A DNA stretch of 64,000 nt, taken from assembly GCF_000423885.1 (NCBI RefSeq), contig NZ_AUIV01000014.1:1-64000 (forward strand), written 5' to 3'. The translations under genes were made by a program, and so were the position numbers. Within the stretch, counting starts at the first letter, position 1, and every line of letters starts with the position of its first letter. Source of the stretch: Thermomonas fusca DSM 15424. GTDB lineage: Bacteria > Pseudomonadota > Gammaproteobacteria > Xanthomonadales > Xanthomonadaceae. Positions 21,784 through 29,619 of the stretch are shown in pieces. The notes under the pieces are model-generated. The model worked only from the letters and a program-made list of their open reading frames with translations. It ran no database searches and was not told where the DNA came from.

Positions 21784-24396
21784 TTACAGCGTGCGCTGCA
21801 CCTCGATGCGTTCGAAGCATTCGATCTGGTCGCCCGGCTTGACGTCGTTGTACGCCTTCACGCCGATGCCGCACTCGGTGTTGACGCGGACTTCGTCCAC
21901 GTTCTCCTTGAAGCGGCGCAGCGATTCCAGCTCGCCCTCGAACACGACCACGCTGTCGCGCAGCACGCGGATCGGCTTGGACTTCTTGACCACGCCTTCC
22001 ACCACCATGCAGCCGGCGACCGCGCCGAACTTGGAGCTGCGGAACACGTCGCGGACCTCGGCGATGCCGATGATCTCCTCGCGGATTTCCTTGCCCAGCA
22101 CGCCCGACGCGATCTGCTTCACCTGGTCGATGACGTCGTAGATGATCGAGAAGTAGCGCAGGTCGACGCCATTGCCCTCGATGACCTTGCGCGCGGACGC
22201 GTCGGCGCGCACGTTGAAGCCGATCACGGTGGCCTTGGAGGTCATCGCCAGCTGGGCGTCGGACTCGGTGATGCCGCCCACGCCGGAGCCGATCACGTTG
22301 ATCCGGATCTGCTCGTTGGACAGCCCGGTCAGCGCCTCGCGCAGGGCCTGCATGGTGCCGTGCACGTCGGCCTTGACCACCAGGTTGAGGGACAGCTGCG
22401 CCGCGCCCTCGCCCATCTGCGCCATGATGTCTTCCATGCGGTTGCCCGCAGACGCCACCAGCCGCATCTCGCGACGCTTGGTGTCACGCTGCTGCGCCAC
22501 GTCCTTGGCCAGGCGCTCGTCGGCGACGACGACGAAGTCGTCGCCCGCCTCCGGCACGCCGGACAGGCCGAGGATCTGCACAGGGATCGACGGGCCGGCG
22601 GCCTGCACCTGGGTGCCGGTCTCGTCGAACAGCGCGCGCACGCGGCCGTACTGGATGCCGCAAACCAAGTAGTCACCCTTGGCGAGGCTGCCCTGCTGCA
22701 CCAGCACCGTGGCGACCGGGCCGCGGCCCTTGTCGAGCGCGGATTCGATGACCACGCCGGTGGCGCGGCCTTCCGGCACCGCCTGCAGGTCGAGCACTTC
22801 CGCCTGCAGCGAAACCGCGTCGAGCAGGTCGTCCACGCCCAGGCCGGTCTTGGCCGAGAGCTCCACCATCTGCACGTCGCCGCCGAAGTCTTCGGCCACC
22901 ACGTCGTGCGCCAGCAGGTCGTTCTTGACCCGCGACGGATCGGCGTCGGACTTGTCGATCTTGTTGATGGCGACGATCAGCGGCACCTTCGCCGCCTTCG
23001 CGTGCTGGATCGCCTCCACCGTCTGCGGCATCACGCCGTCGTCGGCCGCGACCACCAGGATCACGATGTCGGTCAGCTTCGCGCCGCGCTGACGCATGTG
23101 GGTGAACGCCGCGTGGCCGGGGGTGTCGAGGAAGCTGATCACGCCCTTCGGCGTGGTCACGTGGTAGGCACCGATGTGCTGGGTGATGCCGCCTGCTTCG
23201 CCGGTGGCGACCTTGGTGCGACGGATGTAGTCCAGCAGCGAGGTCTTGCCGTGATCGACGTGGCCCATGATGGTGACCACCGGCGGACGCGGCGCCTTGT
23301 CGCCCTGCACTTCCTCGGTGTGCGCCAGCAGTTCGGACTCGGCGTCGCCCGCATCGGCATGCACGGCCTTGTGGCCGAGTTCTTCGGTGACCAGCGCCGC
23401 GGTGTCGTGGTCGATGGTCTGGGTGATGGTGGCCATCACGCCCATCTTGAACAGCGCCTTGACCACTTCGCCGCCCTTCATCGCCAGCTTCTGGGCAAGG
23501 TCGCCCACGGTGACCGCATCGCCGATGGCGATTTCGCGGATCACCGGCGCGGTGGGCCTGTTGAAGCCGGTGCCCGTGCGCGACTGGTCCAGCGAGCGCC
23601 TGGCCGGCTTGCCGCGGCCACGCGGCGCATTGCTGCGACGCGCGCGGTCGGACGGGGACAGGTGCAGCTGGCCGGCGAAACGCGCGGTGCTGTCGTCATC
23701 TTCGACGCCCGCCTGCATGACGTGCGAGCCGCGGTGCGCGGGCTTGCCCTTGGCATGCGCGGCGCCCTTGTCGGCTTCGCGCACCGGCGCGACCGGCTTC
23801 GGCGCATGACCGTGGCCATGGGCGTGGCTCTTGGGCTTGCCGGATTCCTCCAGCGCGACTTCGGCGGCAGCGGTAGCTTCCGCGGCGGCGCGCTCTGCGC
23901 TTTCCTGCTCGCGGCGACGGATCTCCGCCAGCTCCTCGGCGCGCTGCCGGTCCTTTTCGGCCAGCGCCTGCTGCTCGGCGACGTTGCGGGCGCGGGACTC
24001 CTCCAGCTTGCGCAGCGCATCGGCGCGCTCGGCATCCAGCACTTCGGCGGCGCTGGGCGCGCGGCCGCTGCCCGGCTTGATGGTGATCTTCTTGCGGGTC
24101 ACCACTTCGACGGTGCTTGCGCTGCGGCCGGCCTTGCCGCCGCCGCCGACGGTGATCTCCTGCTTGCGGCTGCGGTTCAGGGTGATCTTGCCGGGCGCGA
24201 TGACCTCGTCGGCAGGCTTGTCGGCCTTGCCGTGCGCGCGGCGCAGGAAGCCGTGCAGCTTGAGTTTCTCGGCGCTGGTGATGACCTGGTCGGGACCGCT
24301 GAACTTCATGCCGGCTTCGGCCAGCTGTTCCAGCAGTTTATCGACCGGCGTATTCACCAGTTCGGCCAGCTTGCGGATGGTGGTTTGCTGCGACAT
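21784..24396 (-). CDS. infB: Translation initiation factor IF-2
   Basis: An 870-residue GTPase that places initiator tRNA on the ribosome. The N-terminal IF2_N domain begins MSQQTTIRKLAELV; a charged Ala/Glu/Arg-rich region (about 90-300) follows, then a second IF2_N and the G domain with GHVDHGKT near residue 377. The C-terminal domains end in VQRTL. ATG 24396 was chosen over an upstream in-frame start because family similarity begins there and GGAA precedes it. It lies downstream of nusA. Confidence 0.97.
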   Translation of the reverse strand: MSQQTTIRKLAELVNTPVDKLLEQLAEAGMKFSGPDQVITSAEKLKLHGFLRRAHGKADKPADEVIAPGKITLNRSRKQEITVGGGGKAGRSASTVEVVTRKKITIKPGSGRAPSAAEVLDAERADALRKLEESRARNVAEQQALAEKDRQRAEELAEIRRREQESAERAAAEATAAAEVALEESGKPKSHAHGHGHAPKPVAPVREADKGAAHAKGKPAHRGSHVMQAGVEDDDSTARFAGQLHLSPSDRARRSNAPRGRGKPARRSLDQSRTGTGFNRPTAPVIREIAIGDAVTVGDLAQKLAMKGGEVVKALFKMGVMATITQTIDHDTAALVTEELGHKAVHADAGDAESELLAHTEEVQGDKAPRPPVVTIMGHVDHGKTSLLDYIRRTKVATGEAGGITQHIGAYHVTTPKGVISFLDTPGHAAFTHMRQRGAKLTDIVILVVAADDGVMPQTVEAIQHAKAAKVPLIVAINKIDKSDADPSRVKNDLLAHDVVAEDFGGDVQMVELSAKTGLGVDDLLDAVSLQAEVLDLQAVPEGRATGVVIESALDKGRGPVATVLVQQGSLAKGDYLVCGIQYGRVRALFDETGTQVQAAGPSIPVQILGLSGVPEAGDDFVVVADERLAKDVAQQRDTKRREMRLVASAGNRMEDIMAQMGEGAAQLSLNLVVKADVHGTMQALREALTGLSNEQIRINVIGSGVGGITESDAQLAMTSKATVIGFNVRADASARKVIEGNGVDLRYFSIIYDVIDQVKQIASGVLGKEIREEIIGIAEVRDVFRSSKFGAVAGCMVVEGVVKKSKPIRVLRDSVVVFEGELESLRRFKENVDEVRVNTECGIGVKAYNDVKPGDQIECFERIEVQRTL

Positions 24397-24512
24397 TCGG
24401 TTTCCGGTGTCTTTGGCCGCCACGCGGGCGACCGAATCTGTGGATTGTAGGGCGGGCCCCAGCCCGCCGGCCAATCAGGCAGCGCAGGCCAGGGCCCGCG
24501 CCGTGCCAGGCG

Positions 24513-26000
24513 TCATTCGAACCAGTGCTTGCGCGCTTCCATGATCAGCACCGCGGCGCGTTCCTCGCCCATGCCCTCGAGATCGGCGATCTCGTCGGTT
24601 GCGGCTTCGGCCAGCTCTTCGCGGGTGCGCACGCCACGCTCGGCCAGTGCATAGGCGGTGGTTTCGTCCATGCCGTCGAGCGACAGCAGGTCTTCGGCCG
24701 GCTGATTCTCTTCCAGGTTCTCTTCCGCCGCCAGCGCTTCGTTGAGCAGCGAGTCGCGGGCGCGGGAACGCAGTTCCTCGACGATGTCCTCGTCGAAGCC
24801 CTCCACCGCCAACAGCTCCGCCATCGGCACGTAGGCCACTTCCTCGACAGTGCTGAAGCCTTCGCTGACCAGGATGCCGGCGATTTCCTCGTCCACTTCC
24901 AGCTTGTCCATGAACAGCTGGCGGGCGGTGGCCTGCTCGGCCTCCGACTTGGCCTGGACCTGGTCGGCGGTCATCACGTTGAGCTGCCAGCCAGTCAGGC
25001 GGCTGGCCAGGCGCACGTTCTGGCCGCCGCGGCCGATCGCCTTGGCGAGGTTTTCCTCGGCCACGGCCAGGTCCATCGAATGCTTGTCTTCGTCGACGAT
25101 GATCGACTGCACTTCGGCCGGCGCCATCGCGTTGATGACGAACTGGGCCGGGTTGTCGCTCCACAGGATGATGTCCACGCGCTCGCCATTGAGCTCGTTG
25201 GTCACCGCCTGCACGCGCGAACCGCGCATGCCGATGCAGGCGCCGATCGGATCGGTGCGGTTGTCGTGGGCGAGCACGGCGATCTTGGCGCGGTCGCCCG
25301 GATCGCGGGCGCAGCCCATGATCGAGACCAGGCCCTGGCCGACTTCCGGCACCTCAAGCTTGAACAGCTCGATCATGAATTCCGGCGCGGCGCGGCTGAT
25401 GAACAGCTGCGGGCCGCGCGGCTCGCTGCGCACGTCGAACAGGTAGCCGCGCACGCGGTCGCCGGTGCGCAGCACGTCGCGCGGAATCCCCTTGTCCTTG
25501 GAGATGATCGCCTCGGCGTTGCCGCCCAGGTCGACATAGACGTTGCCGCGCTCGACGCGCTTGACCACGCCAGTGACCAGTTCGCCCACCCGGTCCTTCC
25601 AGGCATCGACCACCTGCTGGCGCTCGGCCTCGCGCACGCGCTGCACGATCACCTGCTTGGCGGCCTGCGCGGCGATGCGCCCGAAATCCGGGTTCTCGAT
25701 CTGCTCTTCGATGTAATCGCCGACCTCGGCTTCGTCGCTCTCGTCCACCGCGTCCATCAGGCGCACCTGGCGGTCGGGCGACTCCATCACCACGTCATCG
25801 GCCACCACTTCCCAGCGGCGGAACGTTTCGTAGCTGCCGTCCTTGGGGTCGATCTGCACGCGCACCAGCACGTCCTGCTCGACGTAGCGCTTCTTTGCGG
25901 CCGATGCCAGCGCGGCTTCGATGGCCTCCAGGATCACCGACTCCGGTACGCCCTTTTCGGCCGCAACCGCATCGACGACCAGCAACAGTTCCTTGCTCAT
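24513..26000 (-). CDS. nusA: Transcription termination/antitermination protein NusA
   Basis: A 495-residue RNA polymerase-binding factor. Domains in order are NusA N-terminal (about 1-130), S1 (about 135-200), two KH domains (about 230-345) and two C-terminal acidic repeats, as in gammaproteobacteria. It starts 6 bases after the rimP stop. The terminator upstream of rimP is a candidate site for its own feedback. Confidence 0.97.
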   Translation of the reverse strand: MSKELLLVVDAVAAEKGVPESVILEAIEAALASAAKKRYVEQDVLVRVQIDPKDGSYETFRRWEVVADDVVMESPDRQVRLMDAVDESDEAEVGDYIEEQIENPDFGRIAAQAAKQVIVQRVREAERQQVVDAWKDRVGELVTGVVKRVERGNVYVDLGGNAEAIISKDKGIPRDVLRTGDRVRGYLFDVRSEPRGPQLFISRAAPEFMIELFKLEVPEVGQGLVSIMGCARDPGDRAKIAVLAHDNRTDPIGACIGMRGSRVQAVTNELNGERVDIILWSDNPAQFVINAMAPAEVQSIIVDEDKHSMDLAVAEENLAKAIGRGGQNVRLASRLTGWQLNVMTADQVQAKSEAEQATARQLFMDKLEVDEEIAGILVSEGFSTVEEVAYVPMAELLAVEGFDEDIVEELRSRARDSLLNEALAAEENLEENQPAEDLLSLDGMDETTAYALAERGVRTREELAEAATDEIADLEGMGEERAAVLIMEARKHWFE

Positions 26001-26006
26001 ACCCGC

Positions 26007-26636
26007 TTACTCCGCATCAGGCGACCCGCTGGCCGCCGCCTTGTTGGTTGGATTCTTCTTCGCCGCGGGCTTGCCCGCCGCGCCTTGATTCTTGCCCTGC
26101 TTCTGCTTGCCCGGCCGCGCGTCGCGCCCGGACTTGTCCTGCGCCGGCGCCAGGCCCAGCGCCACCCAGTCGGGAACCAGCCGTGCCTTCTCGATGTTGG
26201 CCGCGGCCGTCGCGAATTCCGCGCCGTCCACGTCGAACACCACGGTGTCGCCGTCCACGCGCAGGATCGCGCCCTGCAGGCGGCGACGGCCGTCCTGCGG
26301 CAGCTTCAGGGTGACCTTGGCGCTCTCGCCGACGTAGCGGGCGAACTGCGCCGCGCCGAACAGCGGGCGGTCGATCCCCGGCGAAGACACCTCCAGGGTG
26401 TAGTTGCCGCTGATCGGATCTTCGACGTCGAGTTGCGCGGACACCTCGCGGCTGACCGCTTCGCATTCCTCGATGCCGACGCTGCGGGCCTCGGCTTGCG
26501 CCTGCGGCACGTCGATATACAGGCGCACCGTGGCGCCGCCCGGCGCGGGCAGGTATTCGATGCCAAGCAACTCCAGCCCCATCGATGCGACGGTGGGCGA
26601 AAGCAGCGCGGCGATGTCGTCGGCCTTGTCTGTCAC
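26007..26636 (-). CDS. rimP: Ribosome maturation factor RimP
   Basis: A 209-residue 30S assembly factor. The GTG start at 26636 (VTDKADDIAAL) has an excellent AGGAAA four bases upstream; longer in-frame starts would run through the terminator. The conserved GLELLGIEYLP and SPGIDRPLF segments are present. The C-terminal 45 residues form a Lys/Ala/Asn-rich tail that makes this protein longer than the roughly 150-residue E. coli form. Confidence 0.95.
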   Translation of the reverse strand: MTDKADDIAALLSPTVASMGLELLGIEYLPAPGGATVRLYIDVPQAQAEARSVGIEECEAVSREVSAQLDVEDPISGNYTLEVSSPGIDRPLFGAAQFARYVGESAKVTLKLPQDGRRRLQGAILRVDGDTVVFDVDGAEFATAAANIEKARLVPDWVALGLAPAQDKSGRDARPGKQKQGKNQGAAGKPAAKKNPTNKAAASGSPDAE

Positions 26637-26683
26637 GTCTTTCCTGTCGGAAATCTGAAATGCGGAACCAACACCCGGAAACG

Positions 26684-26708
26684 AAAAAAGGGCCCTCTGG
26701 GCCCTTTT
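26684..26708 (-). terminator. Terminator between initiator tRNA and rimP
   Basis: On the minus strand AAAAGGGCCC, loop AGA, GGGCCCTTTTTT. It ends the tRNA transcript and probably meters transcription into rimP-nusA-infB, as the internal terminators of the E. coli metY-nusA operon do. Confidence 0.88.
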
Positions 26709-26784
26709 CCGATGACGCTGGATTGCGAAAGCTTGGAGAGACTTTCGCGGCCCGAGCCTAGTGCCGAAACGCAACACTGAAACT

Positions 26785-26861
26785 TGGTAGCGGGGGCAGG
26801 ATTTGAACCTGCGACCTTCGGGTTATGAGCCCGACGAGCTGCCAGACTGCTCCACCCCGCA
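26785..26861 (-). tRNA. metY: Initiator tRNA-fMet (anticodon CAT)
   Basis: A 77-base gene with encoded CCA. The anticodon stem has three consecutive G-C pairs (CGGGCTCATAACCCG), diagnostic of initiator tRNA. The first acceptor pair is T1-T72, unpaired as formylation requires, although C1-A72 is the commoner form. It stands first in the rimP-nusA-infB operon, as metY does in E. coli. Confidence 0.96.
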
Positions 26862-26873
26862 GCAGAGTGGCGC

Positions 26874-26902
26874 ATTGTAGGGAAGCCGGCGCATTCGCGC
26901 AA
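26874..26902 (-). promoter_or_regulatory. Sigma-70 promoter of tRNA-fMet / rimP operon
   Basis: Minus strand TTGCGC (26897-26902), 17-base spacer, TACAAT (26874-26879), 12 bases upstream of the tRNA 5-prime end. Confidence 0.75.
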
Positions 26903-26977
26903 GCACTTTCATCAAAGTCATTTCATGAAGTCATCGCTTGCCGTGCCTGTGCGCCGGCAGGCACCGCGGCGATGCCG

Positions 26978-27388
26978 TCACACCAACGGAAACGGCGGAC
27001 GGATGCCTGCCGCCAACCGCGTTCCCAGCCAGACCAGCAGCAGCCCCGCCGCCAGCGTCGTACCGAGGTAGACCAGCGCCATGCCCGCGCGCGGCGAGCG
27101 CGCCAGCAGCAGGCATTCCAGCATCAGCGAGGAATAGGTGGTCAGGCCGCCCAACAGACCCACGATGAGAAAGGCGCGCCAGTACAGCACCTGCGGGCCG
27201 CGTCCCTCCAACCACACGGCGAGGAAGCCGATCGCGAACGAGCCGATCAGGTTGGCCGCCAGCGTCCCCCACGGGAAACCCTCGCCCAGCCGACGCAACA
27301 GCGCGCCACCCAGCCAGAAGCGCCCGGCCGCGCCCACCGCGCCGCCGCACATCACCAGGATCAGTTGCTGCCACCAGATCGTCGCCAT
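26978..27388 (-). CDS. crcB: Fluoride channel CrcB/Fluc
   Basis: A 136-residue four-helix membrane protein that exports fluoride as a dual-topology dimer. Family motifs GGAVGAAGRFW, GTLAANLIGSF and GGLTTYSS are present. AAGGAG precedes the ATG by 7 bases. A fluoride riboswitch lies in its leader, supporting the function directly. It follows rarA on the same strand. Confidence 0.96.
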   Translation of the reverse strand: MATIWWQQLILVMCGGAVGAAGRFWLGGALLRRLGEGFPWGTLAANLIGSFAIGFLAVWLEGRGPQVLYWRAFLIVGLLGGLTTYSSLMLECLLLARSPRAGMALVYLGTTLAAGLLLVWLGTRLAAGIRPPFPLV

Positions 27389-27438
27389 CGTTCGCTCCTT
27401 CGTGCAACCGGAGCGCGCGCCTGCCGCCCGGTCATGGG

Positions 27439-27493
27439 TTGGCAGGCATCATCAGCCGGGACGGCGGTTCGGGGAGGATGCCATCTCCCGTCC
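27439..27493 (-). promoter_or_regulatory. Fluoride riboswitch (crcB motif)
   Basis: Read on the minus strand, the segment has the conserved pieces in order: GGGAGATGGCATCCTCCC (first stem-loop with the GATGGCAT core), CGAACCGCC, and GGCTGATGATGCCTGCC, which match the crcB RNA consensus. It begins 12 bases after the rarA stop and ends about 50 bases before crcB. Control probably acts on crcB alone, since rarA is upstream. Confidence 0.92.
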
Positions 27494-27504
27494 GTGCAGT
27501 ATGC

Positions 27505-28863
27505 CTAGCCGCCGCGCTCGCCGCGAGCGCGGGCGCGCGCCGCGCGCAGGGCGTCGAGCTTTTCCTTGAGCTTGATCTCCAGCCCGCGCGCCACCGGGTG
27601 GTAATAGATGCGTTCGCCCATGCCGTCGGGGAAGGCGGTCTGGTCCAGCGCGATGCCACCCTCCGCATCGTGGTCGTACTGGTAGCCGCTGCCGTGGCCC
27701 AGCGATTTCATCAATCGCGTCGGCGCATTGCGCAGGTGCATCGGCACCGGCTGCGTGCCCAGCGCGGCGATGTCCGCGCGCGCGGCCTTCAGCGCCATGT
27801 AGCTGGCGTTGGACTTGGCGGTGCTGGCCAGGTAGATGGCGAGGTTGGACAGCGCGATGTCGCCTTCCGGCGGGCCGATGCGGTCGTAGGCGTTCCAGAC
27901 GTTCAGCGCCATCTCCAGCGCGCGTGGATCGGCCAGGCCGATGTCCTCCACCGCCATGATGGTCAGCCGGCGCAGCAGGTAGGACGGATCGCAGCCGCCG
28001 TCCAACATGCGCGCCAGCCAGTAGATCGCCCCGTCCGGATTGGAGCTGCGCACCGACTTGTGCAGTGCGGAGATCTGGTCGTAGAACTGGTCGCCGCCCT
28101 TGTCGAAGCGGCGGGTACGGTCGGCCAGCACCTGGTGCAGGGTCGCTTCCGTGATGGTGCCACCCTCGCCTTCCGCGATATCCGCGGCGATCTCCAGCAG
28201 AGTCAGCGCGCGGCGCACGTCACCGTCGGCAGCCGCGGCGATTTCACCCAACGCCACATCGTCGATGCGCAGGCCACGCCCGCCCAAACCGCGCTCGTCG
28301 TCATCCAACGCCTGCCGCAGCGCACGCGCGATGTCCGGCGCCGACACCGCTTCCAGTACGTGCACGCGGCAGCGCGACAGCAGCGCGGAGTTCAGTTCAA
28401 ACGAGGGATTCTCGGTGGTGGCACCGACGAACAGGATGGTGCCGCGCTCGATATGCGGCAGGAACGCGTCCTGCTGCACCTTATTGAAACGATGCACCTC
28501 GTCCACGAACAGCAGGGTGCGGCGGCCGGCGTCGAAGCGCGCCTGCGCCTGCGCCAGCACCTCGCGTACCTGCGGCAGGCCCGACAGCACCGCCGAGATC
28601 GCCACGAACTCGGCGTCGGCATGCTGCGCCAGCAGCAGCGCCAGCGTGGTCTTGCCGCAACCCGGCGGCCCCCACAGGATCATCGAATGCATGCGCCCGG
28701 CCTGGATGGCGCGACGCAGCGCGGAACCGGGCGCAAGCAGGCGCTGCTGGCCGACCATCTCGTCCAGCGTGCGCGGGCGCATGCGCTCGGCGAGCGGGCG
28801 CAGCGCCTCGTTCTGGGCGGCCAGCAGGTCGGGAATGGGATCAGGCGGGCGCGGACGCGACAT
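27505..28863 (-). CDS. rarA: Replication-associated recombination protein A (MgsA/RarA ATPase)
   Basis: A 452-residue AAA+ ATPase acting at stalled replication forks. Walker A is WGPPGCGKTT (residues 64-73), Walker B LLFVDEVHRF (D121, E122). Full length for the family, with the C-terminal tetramerisation region around NASYMALKAARADI. It lies in the order ftsK-lolA-rarA-crcB. Confidence 0.95.
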   Translation of the reverse strand: MSRPRPPDPIPDLLAAQNEALRPLAERMRPRTLDEMVGQQRLLAPGSALRRAIQAGRMHSMILWGPPGCGKTTLALLLAQHADAEFVAISAVLSGLPQVREVLAQAQARFDAGRRTLLFVDEVHRFNKVQQDAFLPHIERGTILFVGATTENPSFELNSALLSRCRVHVLEAVSAPDIARALRQALDDDERGLGGRGLRIDDVALGEIAAAADGDVRRALTLLEIAADIAEGEGGTITEATLHQVLADRTRRFDKGGDQFYDQISALHKSVRSSNPDGAIYWLARMLDGGCDPSYLLRRLTIMAVEDIGLADPRALEMALNVWNAYDRIGPPEGDIALSNLAIYLASTAKSNASYMALKAARADIAALGTQPVPMHLRNAPTRLMKSLGHGSGYQYDHDAEGGIALDQTAFPDGMGERIYYHPVARGLEIKLKEKLDALRAARARARGERGG

Positions 28864-28892
28864 GGGCGGATTCTACCCGCCGCGCTGCAGGC

Positions 28893-29510
28893 TCAATTGC
28901 CGATCACGTCCACGCCCTTGCCCGGCGCATAGGCAAAGGTGCCCTTGGCGAAGGCCGGGTTGCGCTTCCAGCCGGAAAACGCGATCACGGTGCGCTGGCC
29001 CAGCGCATCCACGTATTCCAGCCGCGCCAGCTTGCTGCCGGCGAAGCCCAGGCGCGCGGTCTTGAAGCTGGCGTCGGTCGAGCGCGGCGCCACTTCCAGC
29101 CAGGCAACGCCATCGCGACTGCCGCCGTCCTTGACCGCGAAATCGCGCTCCAGCCGCGCCGGTTCCAGCAGGATCGCCAGCGGGCTGTTGGCCTCTTCCG
29201 GGCCCTGCGGGCGGCGGGTGGCCTGGTTCAGGTCGGGGTCGACCACCCACACGGTCTTGCCGTCGGCCACCACCAGCTGCGCATATGGCTTGGTGTACTC
29301 CCAGCGGAACAGGCGCGGCGCGGACACCGCCACGCGGCCGCTCGAAGCTTCCTTCTGCTTGCCGCGCACGTCGAACACCTGCTGGCTGAACTGCCCGTCC
29401 AGCCCCTTCAGGCCTTTGGTGAAGACGGCCAGATCCTCGCGCGCACCGGCGACGGCAAAGTTGCTGGCCAGCAGCAGTGCGGCAGACAACACGGTGGGGG
29501 CGATGCGCAT
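28893..29510 (-). CDS. lolA: Outer-membrane lipoprotein carrier LolA
   Basis: A 205-residue periplasmic chaperone carrying lipoproteins from LolCDE to LolB. A signal peptide ends near Ala21 (SNFAVAGA). The FSQQVFD...G region and the RLFRWEYTKPY strand are typical of the open-barrel fold. It sits between ftsK and rarA, 29 bases before rarA. The azurin at 1330 is one possible client in this window. Confidence 0.94.
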   Translation of the reverse strand: MRIAPTVLSAALLLASNFAVAGAREDLAVFTKGLKGLDGQFSQQVFDVRGKQKEASSGRVAVSAPRLFRWEYTKPYAQLVVADGKTVWVVDPDLNQATRRPQGPEEANSPLAILLEPARLERDFAVKDGGSRDGVAWLEVAPRSTDASFKTARLGFAGSKLARLEYVDALGQRTVIAFSGWKRNPAFAKGTFAYAPGKGVDVIGN

Positions 29511-29619
29511 CGGAAATTCTCCTGACTTGGATGCGGTGCAGTGTCCCGCAGGGAAGCTGAATGCGCCGCGATGACCGGCGCCAGATCAAACCTGCGAGTG
29601 ACCGCGCGTTGCCGCGGAT

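Noticed and set aside
21169..24450. A 1093-codon open frame on the plus strand opposite infB
   Set aside because: It is His/Ala/Arg-rich, has no recognisable domain and lies antisense to a certain infB; long antisense frames are expected in GC-rich genes.
24525..26780. A 751-codon plus-strand frame opposite nusA and rimP
   Set aside because: Antisense to two conserved genes and without domain similarity.
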